Source: Tomocerus qinae (Eukaryota; Arthropoda; Collembola; Entomobryomorpha; Tomoceridae). Taken from it: a DNA stretch of 64,000 bases. The position numbers and the translations under genes are program-made. Under the pieces are notes generated by a model, which worked only from the letters and a program-made list of their open reading frames with translations, was not told where the DNA came from and made no database searches. The stretch is from contig CM034547.1 in assembly GCA_020055645.1 (NCBI GenBank), forward strand, positions 1,116,001 through 1,180,000. Reading direction: 5' to 3'. Shown piece after piece: positions 21,501 through 33,400 of this stretch (positions are counted from its first letter, which is position 1; each line of letters begins with the position of its first letter).

Positions 21501-24500
21501 GCAAAGTTGACAAGAAACGGGACAAACTGGAGAGAAAAGTTCTGGATAGCCAGGAGCGAGCCTTTTGGGATGTCCATCGACCTTCTGTAAGTTGAAAAAT
21601 CACATTATCCATCCTTTGAATTTTCTCGTGAAGCGCAAAAATTTATTTTTTAAAAGATTTTTAAAATATTTTTCTTCGATTACGGGTTGCTTTGTTATCT
21701 TCCCGTCTCATTTTAAATACTTATGCCTGTTTTATACTTATCACGTAATGACGTCATTTTGACGTCACTAAACGTGAAAGTGAAGTGAAAGTTATCAGTG
21801 TAAAACAAGCATTAGTCTCGTAGTCAGGGAATGTCAGGGATAGAGACCTAGGCAGAAGGGCCTTGGCAGCACCAAATATTTTTGCCACTAACAAGTTGAA
21901 GCACGAAAACACTAGATTTAGTGAGCGCCGAACGCGGCTCTGCTCACCTCGCCTCCTACTAAATACTTGCCCAATCTTGTCATGGAATACTCGACTTAAA
22001 ATTTTGACCTTAAAATACATGCTACGATCGAAAAATTGAATTTATTTCTGAACTCAAAATGTCAAAATTTATTTCATTCGCAGAATTTATCTCTAGCGCT
22101 AAATATAAAACGGGTAATTTAAATGTATTTTATATCTTTCGCCAAAAGTAAAAACATATACCGTAAACAACGCTCTTAGCGCCAAATTTAAATAAAGAAT
22201 TCGAGTTCCAAATTGACATTTGAAACCCAAGGTAAGAATTTCATGCTCGAAAAACTGGATTTTTTTTGCAACCACATAAGAGGCCACATTCCCCTTTGAC
22301 CCCTGCAGTTACCTGGTTTCCGTTGCCATTGGCAACGGGGAGCATAAAATTACCATATGCCGCGTCCTCTTCAATCTAAAATTTTACTTACCTTGAAAAA
22401 ACCTTTATTAGATTGAATAGGTGGAATTATATTATTTTTCCCAACGTTGCGTCGAATGGAAAGCTCCCGGCGGGATACATGTAATGTATTTAAGGACGCT
22501 CACCACGCCTGCATAGCAACCGCATGGGCCTATCTAAATGCGTTTTAAAAAATGCTTTACATCAAGCTTTATTCCCTCCCAAAGGTTAAGACCGATTTTT
22601 ATGGGACTTTCATTTTTGGAATCCTGGACTATTGAGGAACACAGGAGGGCGGATGGATTTTCGATATCGTTGCTTTAAAAAAATCAACATTGTATAAAAA
22701 CTAAAACAGATTGACTTTTTTTGGAATTTGATTTTTTAAAGCATTTAAGGCAACGATATCATAAATCCATCCGCCCTCGCGTGTTCCTCGATAGTCCAGG
22801 ATTCCAAAAATGTAAGTCCTTTAAAAATCGGCCTTATCCTTCGGGAGGACTAAAGCTTGATGTAAAGGATCTTTTAACACGCATTTAGATAGGCCCATGC
22901 GGTTGCCATGCAGGCGTGCTGAGCGTCCTTAATTGGAAATTTTCCCTTCATATGAGTACTATGAAATATATAAACTTATCTCCCTTGTCTGCAGCGTTTT
23001 AAAAGTGTTATAAATAAGTACATGCGATTTAATGGGAAATGAATGAATGAATCTGTTGCTGGTTGTAGCCGGGATGTGTGAATACGACGGAAATGGATAT
23101 AAAGAAAGTATGTCGTATGAACCGACCGAGACACGGGAACAATTCCACGGAGAACAGAAAGGACTGTGGGATTTCAAAGGAGAAGACTTTATCGGCGTTC
23201 GAGTTTACTAAACAGATTAAATCTTTGAAGTACAAGCTAGATAGGCATTCGATCAAAATCTCCAAAGTTGCAGAAATGTAGGTTTCACCATTCAAACAAA
23301 TTTTCATTTAATTATCTATTCAAAACTATAAGTTATAAAATAATTTTATCTGATCTCCCACCCAACACCAATCTAATTTCGTTTTCAATTAAGTTTTGGT
23401 GTACATTAGCCGCCATACAAGTCACGCAATTACAATGACGCGATACAAACAAAGCTATTTCCGATAAAAGTTTTTCTTCTGAAATTGTGTCTGAAATTCT
23501 TTAATGACTTTAATTTTGTTTATTTTAGGCACATGGCATACTACGAAATGTATTCTGAGTATGACCCTTTCATTATTTCGCCGGAGCCTTCTAATCCGTG
23601 GCTGTCCGATAGTGCTGACTATTGGGACCAGGAGAAAATTGCGTACGCACGCGTTATAATATGTTATGACTAGTGTTAATTATGTCCTTGATCTTGACGT
23701 GACCTTGAATGACAGGAAGGACATACCTGCAAGACGTGTTCGAAGATGGGGATTTTCAGTTGAGGAATTGTTGAAGGATCCTGTTGGTCGAGATCATTTC
23801 TCGCGATTCCTAGAAAAAGAATTCTCTGCAGAAAATCTCAAGTAAGCCATTTCTATGTGCAGAATTCTCAATCCTGTATCTCTTATAGTCTATAGCATCA
23901 ATGCTTAACAATATGGAAAGACAAATCATAAATCAAACACGCCAATTGTGGTTGCAAATCTTAAAATGTAATATTCAACTTTATATTTTATTGTTTTTAG
24001 AATTATTTACTTCATTTGTTTTGTTCAATAGGTTTTGGGAGGCCGTTCAAGAGCTGAAGCGACTTCCAATGACCGATGTACCTAAACGAGCAGAAGAGAT
24101 CTGGGCAGAATTTTTAGCCCCAGATTCCACGTGTCTCGTTAACGTCGATTCTCATTCCTACGACCAAACTCGTAAAAACATTCAAGAAGGGAGTCCGGAC
24201 CGCTGGAGCTTCGATACTGCCCTGGTTATTAATTCTTTATATATAAAGTTTTAAATTTATGCCGATTTACTTCAGTCAGTTTAATGTTTTTTTTATTTAT
24301 GACTTTATTTATTAGTAATGTATTTATATTGAATATTAATTCATGTTCCCATCTATTTCTTTATTATTATTATTATTGGATATCTCTATTTGATTATTGA
24401 TGCCATAATGCTTTACATTTTATTGTTTATTTACTGATATATTTAAGTGTGGATTGGATTTTGTGGGTTTCAGGCTCATGTGTATCATCTAATGAAAAGT

Positions 24501-24963
24501 GACAGTTATTCGCGATACATTCGATCAGATATGTACAAAGACTTTCTAAATGGAGCTAAAAAGAAGGTGAATTTTCTCTCCCTCCCTTTCCGAGCTCGCT
24601 GAAATTCAGTACAATGCACAAACAGCAATGACTCACTCAATCAAAAACAAATCAGTGTGAAACGATCGAACGAAAATCGGTACCTGATTTACTAAGTTGA
24701 AGAATGAATATAAAACTTGACCAATGAAATGTAATCAAACGAATCGAAACCAAACCTTTTAATCGTCAAAACATATTTCAATCAATCAATCAATCAATCA
24801 AATTTAGTGGACAGTCAGCGCTAATAAATCAATTACACTTACAAAAATAAAAGATAATGATAATTATAATTACTATAATGTAATAATTTATTAATGTTTG
24901 TAGACTTCCGTCAAAGGAATCCGGTCCATTGTATCATTTACTTCCAAGAAGGATTCCGAATGA
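18522..24963 (+). CDS. RGS7: R7-family RGS protein (RGS7/egl-10 type), N-terminal exon missing
   Basis: GTPase-activating protein for Gi/o-type Galpha; R7 RGS proteins bind Gbeta5 through the GGL domain and act at the membrane. Exons: 18522-18618, 18727-18777, 18897-19003, 19129-19180, 19283-19407, 21488-21586, 23069-23277, 23529-23642, 23716-23841, 24032-24224, 24474-24566, 24904-24963. All have GT-AG borders, phases agree throughout, and the total is 441 codons plus TGA. DEP about 13-85 (AALLAHGY-like [16 protein letters not shown]), R7H about 86-175 ([30 protein letters not shown]), GGL about 220-285 ending in the conserved NPW, RGS about 294-412 ([28 protein letters not shown]), with the Galpha-contacting Asn residues kept. 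Tail [12 protein letters not shown]. The donor at 23643 (GTACGC) is the weakest. The 18522 ATG directly follows an acceptor-like AG, and family members have about 20-60 residues before it, so the initiating exon lies upstream unrecognised. Exon positions were read by eye. Confidence 0.93.
20268..21232. mobile_element. Inverted-repeat element in RGS7 intron, 150-bp arms
   Basis: Words TAAAAAACTCATAGGGAGAC, GGAAAAATAAAGTTTCTGGA, TAATCAGAATATGG and CATATATG on the left recur as complements at 21088-21232. The loop is about 670 bp, and its middle holds a copy of the CRE foldback family (20655-20840). It sits wholly inside the 2.1-kb sixth intron and does not disturb the splice sites. Confidence 0.85.
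20655..20990. mobile_element. CRE foldback element, degenerate copy 2
   Basis: Begins AAGGTTAGTAGAGGTAAAAT, then AGGTTTGGAATTC, the TIR of the family. The CRE words are mutated (GTGTGACGCCACGCGG, CGCCGTGTGACCTCATTAC), and a second end-like word, AAGTGCCTGGGAATC, lies at about 20811. It lies near the middle of the inverted repeat 20268-21232. The true right end is uncertain. Confidence 0.6.
22492..22932. mobile_element. Palindrome in RGS7 intron, 200-bp arms
   Basis: AGGACGCTCACCACGCCTGC and GCAACCGCATGGGCCTATCT at the left return as complements at 22880-22932. Inner words GACTATTGAGGAACAC and GGGCGGATGGATTT also pair. The loop is about 30-50 bp around 22700-22730 (TGTATAAAAACTAAAACAGA). This is the best-preserved member of the family also seen at 2990-3250 and 62580-62784. 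Confidence 0.88.
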
Positions 24964-27432
24964 AACCGAATCAGATCAGGCAGATCAGACCGAAGCATTT
25001 ATTCAGTCTGCCAAACTGCACTGTTATTGTCCTTATTAATATTACTAACTATATAATTACTAATTAGCTCATCTCTTTCTCTCGCTCTCTAAATACCTGT
25101 AAAAATCCATTTTGCATCTTTAAAAAGAATACTTATAAATGTCAGATGATTAAAATACTACACAGTGTCTGTTATCTATTGTCGCCCTTCAACATCCAAG
25201 GTGTTATTAGATTAGGCTTTTCGGTTTTAGAACCGCACTGATGAAATTTTCATTTTTCGTTCGATTCCAATTTGCAGATTATTCCGAAAATTGGAGAAAT
25301 AAGATTTTAACACCTACTCAAAATAATTTATTACAAAATAAAATGTTGTTTGTGTTTGTAAACTTTTAGTGATTATTTTGGGGAATCGATGCAAATAGTT
25401 TAATATGAAAGCTAGAAAACCGGTAAATGCACATGGATGTTGTTTTGCGAAGATACAGAACGTTGCGTTGGCTAAGTAAGTCAATGTAATTAAATGTCAC
25501 TCAAAAATATTACGCTAAATTGCCTTTCAACTGCAATTAAAACTCCAGGTGTAAATAATTTCTATTGTAATTTAACAGTAGAAGATTTTGGCTATTATAC
25601 CTTTTAAAATTATTTTATTCCTGGAGTTTCTATTGTAAATTATTTTTAATCCACATAAATATATTTACTGGCTATTATAACTATTTTTTATTTTTCGCAT
25701 TTTACATTTACTCGCTGAAATTATGCCGAAAAATCTTAAATCTTCATGGCAGGTTATTTGAACAATGGATTCCGAGAACAACCAAGTATTGTACCTTGTA
25801 CCATACTCTAACATTAAACAATAAAATTAATTAAAAGGAAATCGACTCGAGGCAGTGCCTGAAGCTAGCTACTCGGTTGGTTAAGCCGATTTAGTTTGTG
25901 TAGAGCACAAATTCAGAATTCCTGTGGTTCGTCCTTACTAATATAGCCTTGAACAATCTCTCATAATAGTTGTTAACCACAAATACTAATAATATGGTAA
26001 TGTTTGTAGTCTTTGACTAACAAACATCATCTGGCAAAAGTAATTTCATTTCAATCGAACTTTGGAGTCCGGGAGACTTTGAGGTGACAACAAAAGATAC
26101 AATAATTGAGAAATGATCATAGAAGTGCTTTTGTGAATTAAAATTGCATTGAAATTGAAAATAGTCGCAAAATACATGTTTAGCATACTTTTCCGTCAAA
26201 TGCTGCAAATTACACGATTTTTCCCTTTGCGGAATTTTTTCTGGCTGTGGCCTGGTTCACTGTTAAAGTTTCAATTCTTTTGGATGATGACATTATGGTC
26301 ATACCATAATCGGTAGTCTTCATAGTTGTAATAATTATAGTTTAATGCATAAAAGGGAAACTAAACAACTTGTAAATACAAACGCGCCTTGAGTAGATTG
26401 CATGAAACAAACTATACGAATAAACGGTTGTGATTGACTAATTAATTAATGAATGTGCCAAGCGAAACTTGTACGTAATGGTATATAGAGCAAGAGGGAA
26501 TTATCTCCGTCGAGCATTGATATATTATAACGATGGAGAAAATTCCCCCAAACACTTCGTTTATTATGTTATGTATAGTATGTAATACTTTCAGGAGCAT
26601 CATTAATTGTTGATCTTGGATAACTATAGCTTAATAACTATGTATAAGTTGTTAATCTTTTTGAGGGGGAGGAGCTTTGGAAGGAGCAAACAGCATAGTG
26701 ATGGCATGAGATTTAATTATATAATATTATATAACTAAATGGAGGTTTAATGGTAAAGAACAGTAGTGGCTGAAAATAAATAAGTCGTCAGTATTATATA
26801 GTTGCTTGAAATAGTTTAAAATTGCTATGCTTATTTTATTCATGAAACTGGATGTCGCTTCAATTCATAAGTATACTCAAAAACCTCAGTTTTTGCATGC
26901 CCATTAAATTAAATACTTTTCCTAAATTAGCGAATATCATGTTAAAATAAAAATAGTTTGCTAAGTCCTACATCTTTGTTAAACATCCTTCCGTTGCCGC
27001 TGCACACATAACTTTTAAGTGGAGTCCAAAACAGGCAGAGGTCAACAACTCAAATAATTTACAAATAGTTTAAGATTCAAAACAGTTAAGTACAAAAGTA
27101 TTTGCATACCTAAAACAGGTATAATAAAATTCATGGTCAAGCATGTAACGATATCAGTTTTCGAATTTGATATTGCACTAGACTAACTTTTTTATAAATA
27201 CAGCCGGCAAAGATTTCAGATTTTGGGTAGGCGACTGAAACATGCATAGAGAATTCTAATAACACAGATGTTCACATTCAATGACAAAAGCGCAATTTAT
27301 AAAAGAATAACAAGGATTGGTAATTACAATTCACGGGATATGATGAATCAAAATTAATAGTTTTCGATTTACAAGCTGCCCAAGTGAATTTGGCATTTTA
27401 TACAAACAAAATTATTACTTATATAAACTTAA
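24964..27432. other. Intergenic region between converging RGS7 and Ect2 3' ends
   Basis: AT-rich, no ORF with support. Candidate plus-strand poly(A) signals for RGS7 include AATAAAAT at about 25338. Two direct words of text about 100 bp apart (TTTCTATTGTAA and TTGGCTATTATA / CTGGCTATTATA at 25560-25680) suggest a small diverged duplication. This is the longest stretch in the window without an obvious mobile element. Confidence 0.5.
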
Positions 27433-30400
27433 TTACATTTCTTGTATGCACGGAATGTTTTTACGATCTTTGTCTACAAGTGCTCTCCTTGTTCTTGGAG
27501 TCCCCGCATCCATTGAACCCCGCTTCGATCCAAACTATGAAAAATATTATTAGTTAGACACTTTATGATCTACGGTGACAGGTTTTCGAACAATAAAGGT
27601 ATTCCCGATATTGATATTTAATTAGTGCAAGAAAATCAAGCATAAAATACTCTTGTGAGAAATCGGACATGCTCCATAATAAATTTAACGCAGAAAAACT
27701 TGATTACAATAAATCTGGCTTAAATCAGCGGTTTGAAAGGGCCCTTACAAGGAACGTTCGCAAAACTGGGCTACTTTGTTTTTAATATTAAAGTTTCCGT
27801 AAATTGAAGGCAAATTTTCTTTCTAAAGAAACTTGAGTCCATTAGGGTATTCAAGGTTTGAAAGTCTTTCTGTATTTAAAAATGTGAACTGAAAGGATGA
27901 AAAAAATAGTTTGCGCAAAATTTCTGGAATTTTTTTGTGATTTAATAAAAATTGTGAAAACCTCATAAATAAGTAACAATATTAATTGCAATAGTTGGGC
28001 ATATCGAAATAATTTTCCATCTGGTGATTATGAGTACTTTTTGAAAAAAAAACGGCTTCCAAAGAATTAATTAATCGGTGAACTATTACGACGAATACAG
28101 TATACTTACCCAAAGACTCATGGACGACAGATTATTTCTGAGCGGAGTGGTTGAAACATCTGCACTGTTCTGGGACAAAGTGTCAGGGTCAGGTTGGCTC
28201 TTGTTAGTAAAGGGACTCATCATTTGTGACATTGTCCGTTTGAGTTTGCTGGGAGTTCTCGATAGACTCAACGCCCGACTCACCTATTAACAACCAAAAA
28301 GAGATATTTTTAATTGTTATAGCACTGGAACTACTATTTTTGAAAAGTATAATTATTTTTTATATTACCTATATAGTATACGTCTACTCAAACGCATTAT
28401 TCTAGTATGCATCTAACAAGAAAATAGCAAAGCTCTTTAAAACTTATCAATTACTTCAAGCATAAAATTGGAAAAATAATAACCTTTTTAGTGGTTTTAG
28501 TCGCAAATCTTGCTGCCTTTTCCAAAACTGAACAATTTTCACTAACGTGTAGAAATGTTGTATCTGCCCTTGCGATTACATATTCCTATAAAATAAAAAC
28601 TCAATCAAAGTACCAAAATCAATTAAAGTATAAAAAACCAAAGCCCAGACAAATTAAACGCACAAGAGTTTTAAACAATTAAAAAAATATTTTATTACAT
28701 AATCGACCCGGTCGACCGAGTTAGCGACTTGTTTAGCAAAGAACGTGATAGTGAAGGATTTTGTCCACGACGGATCATCTGGAATTGTGAATACCATATG
28801 TCTTTCTTTAAATTCGTTTGGAGCTCTCACTATGAAAGCAAATGCAGTCGGCCTAGTTAAAAATATCATTAATGTATATTTTGAACAACAAATATATAAA
28901 ATATTTTATTTTTGTTGATATAATATTATAGACTTACATGTCTGTAACGTCGACGACTTTTCGAATGTTAACGAAAGAGACCCATTCGAGGAATTTGTAT
29001 CTCTTATGATGAGGAATACTAAGAGATGGCCCATGAACAGTTGATTTACGTGACACGCTGGGACTTCGTAAATTGGCGACCGAAGCGGCTGATGAGATAT
29101 TCCTGTTTACAGTGGACCCTTTTCTCTTAACTATTTGGATGTGATCTGAGAATACACACAGTGTCAGTGGATCGTATTTTTGACCCCAGATATCAGCCAG
29201 TGAAGTAACATCCAACTTGTAAAGAAGACTTCGGTGATCCGACAACAACTCAACCTATCATTAATTTATTACTAACTTTAACACTATTTAAATTTAAATG
29301 CTTAGAACAGTCGTATTAAATTTAGATTCTTTACTGGACATCCATCGATTTCATGAAAGATATCAAACATGGCAATTCTGGCGTCCGTTCTCTTTTTCTC
29401 TTCGTTAATAGTTTGGTTAACTTGATTGATAGCCTCTAATCCTTTGGAGATCCAGTCTGCATCTGGATTCGTAGGGGACGTGTGTTTCGACAGATTGACC
29501 AAAATGAGAGCTGTAGACGGAAGCCGTTGTACCGGTCGAATCATGAGATCTGCTAAAGTTTGTTTCCCACACTCTGGCTTTCCTATTTATCATTTTATTC
29601 AATAATCTTTTCCATTTCGTTAATTGCATTTAATACAACAGGTACAGGCCACTTAGTGTTTATTTTTGAAAATTCAACTGTTTGTCAAATTGGTACAATT
29701 CAAGAATTTGGGCCCAAGATGATTGAAATAGCAGGTAACATTTGCATCAAAATATTTTCTCAGGCGACCAACTTTTTGATATGTCAATTATTAATTAGAA
29801 GAATTAAGAATAAACAGTAAGTCCTACATACATATAATTTAAGGCTAGATTATTATATTATAGTCAGTTAACAGTTATTACCTTGGGCTATCCTTAGAAA
29901 AGCTAAGAATCGAGGTTTTTCAGCTTCACATCGTCCAATTTCACTTTTGATGGACTCAAAAAAGTTGATAAAAGGTTCATACGATTTCCGCAATTCTTGT
30001 GCCTAAAATATTACATGGGATTAATAGTACATAAATATTCTTATATCCATTATTTGTTACACCGCCCTCTCATATATATTATTATTTGGTTTGTAACTAG
30101 TAAGTTAAAACGCTTTTCATAAAATAGCTTTTAAAGGATATTGCGGTTACATTGCATTAATGCATCTGCTAATTTTAGGACACCGATCATAAGGTACAAC
30201 TTACATATTTAACATAAATGTGTCCGATTAAATTTTCTTCGTTCCAGGTCTCTTGCAACTGAAAAAGGTCTCTCAACAGACGTCTGTGTAAAGCATAAAT
30301 GGGTAGGATAGGTGAAAATATCGTCTTCACTTCTTGGCTTTCTAATATTCGACCACCGGCTTGATCTTCCAATTCACATGGCTCTTTAAAATTCTATGTA

Positions 30401-33400
30401 ATTAAAAATAAACTATTTTACATAAGAAAATGTTTTTTACCCAGAACATGGACAGGTTATTTTTTATCACACTTCCCGATTTTAACTTTAACAAGCAAGA
30501 AGTATAGTAGTAGTATTAGTATAGTATACTATAGTAGTTGAAATAAAAGATATAAAGCTAACCTTAACAATATTCATTAAAATGGATACATAATTACGCT
30601 CCGTTTGAAGTAAATGAACAAACTCAATTTGTCGCGGAGTCATTGTCTTCAAATCCGCTTCATTTAGAAATAGAGACAATCGTTTCAGAATGGATGCGAA
30701 GTCGGAGTCAGAGATGACGTCTTGAGTCTGATCCAACGATTTTCCTCCTAAATTGATTTTGTTATCATCGCCTTCATCACCGATGTATGGAGAGCAATCC
30801 ACTTGGGTAACACTGCAAAAGAAGCAAAATAATAATTACCTAATCAATAAAAACCTGAGGTTTTCGACCTATGATCTGTCCTTAATATTAATTTAAGAAA
30901 TTTTATTTTAAAAAAACTATTTTATTCAACATTTTAACACACAATTTCAAACGCGTTTTTGAAATAGTAATAAAATGACATAAGCTATCCGAAGATCTAA
31001 CTATATCTTTACTCCAGAATTTCATGTTTTTAATTAACATGTGTGTAATAATATCTTGTGTACTGTTGTACTCTCAATTGACTTACCTCATAAAATTTCT
31101 CTTTCTTTTCCGTCGACCAGCAGAGCCAGGAGTGGCAGAGTTGGGTGTGATCGCATCTGTGTCACTTAAAATAAAAACTGGACTTGTGAATGAATTGGGA
31201 GTCCCAATTGTCGTGTTTCCATATTCTTCGACATTATCCCCAAATTGGTACGCGGACTCGTCGGCACAAGCTTCAATTTGGATTGAACTCCAAAACCATT
31301 CCGCTTTTAAAACTTTCGCCCTCTCGGCAGGAAACTCTTTTTCGTTAATAGTAGCTGTATCTGTTTCATTTAAATCGTTTATGACCTACAAAGCCATATC
31401 AAAATTAAAACTTTATATCCAAACAACGATGTCTACAATATATCTTCACTTAGATGGCAACCTGTCATTTACCGTCTATTTTATGGGGCTGAGTTGATTG
31501 TTGAAACTTTGGGGGAAAACACTTGTTGGAGAAATAAAGAATTCTCTGTGGAATGCTACTTTCAAAATTTGAAGTGAGTTCGTTAGAATATTTTTTGAAA
31601 AGTACCGGATGCAAATGAATTTACAGGACATTAATATAGTAGTTAACCTCCAAATATTTGTTTTTGACCTTTTCCGCCTTTACAACTTTTAGGTTTTTCC
31701 ATATAAAGGTATGTTTTCTATTTGAAGTATTTTCAAATTATAAAACGGATGGGCAATTAGCAATGTTACATGCAAGAAGCAAAAAGTAAGGTTAATAAAA
31801 ATAGAATTTTCGTATTGCTTTCTGGCATGTTCGGGCAAGAGTCACGTCATTTCAACACAACATTATTACACAATGCTTTTTGTTGGTAGGAACTTTCTTA
31901 AATTCACTTTAAAATAAGGAGGGGTACTCTGTGGTAGTATAAACAATACGTTAAATTACTTTTGCACGAAAATCCCCTGAATAACGGGCATTGGCATTGG
32001 TTCCCATAAAAATTAAGAAATGGCTAGTCAACAATAAAGCAACATTTTGACAGGGTTAATAAGAAAATAAGTAGCAACAAGCAATACTGTTAGATTAGAA
32101 TTTCAACATATAATTTTCCAATGATTGGGGCAATCGGACGGGACGAGACAAACATTTTTACAATCAGAGCGGAAAAAGTTCGCTCGGTCAGTTGAATTTC
32201 TGAACTTGACGTTTTAAGCTCTTTTTGGAATAAAAGAATATAGAGTGGACATACATGAGGATCAAAGCGAGGACGTTTAGGAGTCCACATGTCTTCACCG
32301 GGAGCAACAACATCTTTCACTGAAGACGGGGAGGTCATACGACAGGCTCCTCCTCCAAATGTCACAGATTTCACCTGAAAGCATCACGTTTCCCTTTTTG
32401 TTACCATTCACTTTTCCATTCACATTCCCAAGCAAATATTAATATTAAAAATGTCATTTTACACTACACTCTGCCAGTGCCACCCCGTTAAACACGAATA
32501 GCGTACATACGTTTTTAAAACAATTTAGATTGGAAATACATAAAAAAACCCACAATTCAGCCCCAATAGCGAGAAGCAACGTAATCAGTTATTTTTTACA
32601 CGTATTCAAACCTAACAGCTGTTCTATCGCAGCAATTATTAAAAATTACATCTACATATCGGTAGCTATCAATTTTTACTCTTATCGTGTGCAAAGAACT
32701 GGGAAAGCGTTAGATTTTGTTGGTTGAAAGCTCCATCATAATAAAATATTTACTATACCATTAAAAAATATTTGCGTCTATGTCGCATGTGCCTTATTAT
32801 GCCTTTTTATTAAGTATATTTTGTTTGAATTACATTTTTGAAGGTTCGGTTGAAAAATACTGTGGCCTTGTAGGTTCAAGAAAAAAATCAAAAATAATAT
32901 TTTAATTTTCCTATGATACGGCTAAAAAACGGTTTGTTACATCCCATTATTAGCAGTTTTGCCTTTTCTGTGCTAAAGAATAGACAGCATGCAATAAAAT
33001 AAATGTGAGATTGATTTGAGATGCGCAGCTGCACTTGGCGTGTAGCGATTAAATCTTAGTCAATAACTAATACAAATAATTGTACAATAATAACGAAAGA
33101 AACTAAGAGAGATTTAAAAGAAGAAATTAATATTAATATAATAAGTAGAAAGGATTATATAGTCAGTAGGTTTCTGTCAACAATGAAGCCTACCACCCAA
33201 ACCAAACTTTCTGAACAATTTAGTGCAAGTCCATTATATACAGTAAAAATTAAGTTGGGACTTGTTATAAGATAGTGGACATTTTAATACTACAACTCAA
33301 TATAATATGATATTGATATAATATACTAAATATAATTTGATATTTTATGACTGTGACTTACAATGTGGGTTGCTGAGGCGTCTTTTACGCAGACGTATTC

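Noticed and set aside
28654..28698. Read-through of Ect2 exon 13 to a stop (YFFNCLKLLCV)
   Set aside because: Splicing at GTAATA to exon 14 restores the family's C-terminal sequence (EYVIARAD to TKKVSRALSLSR); the read-through is intronic.
30187..30204. Extra codons after VKY in Ect2 exon 9
   Set aside because: GTAAGT donor at 30204 joins cleanly to AQELRKSYEPF as in other ECT2 proteins.
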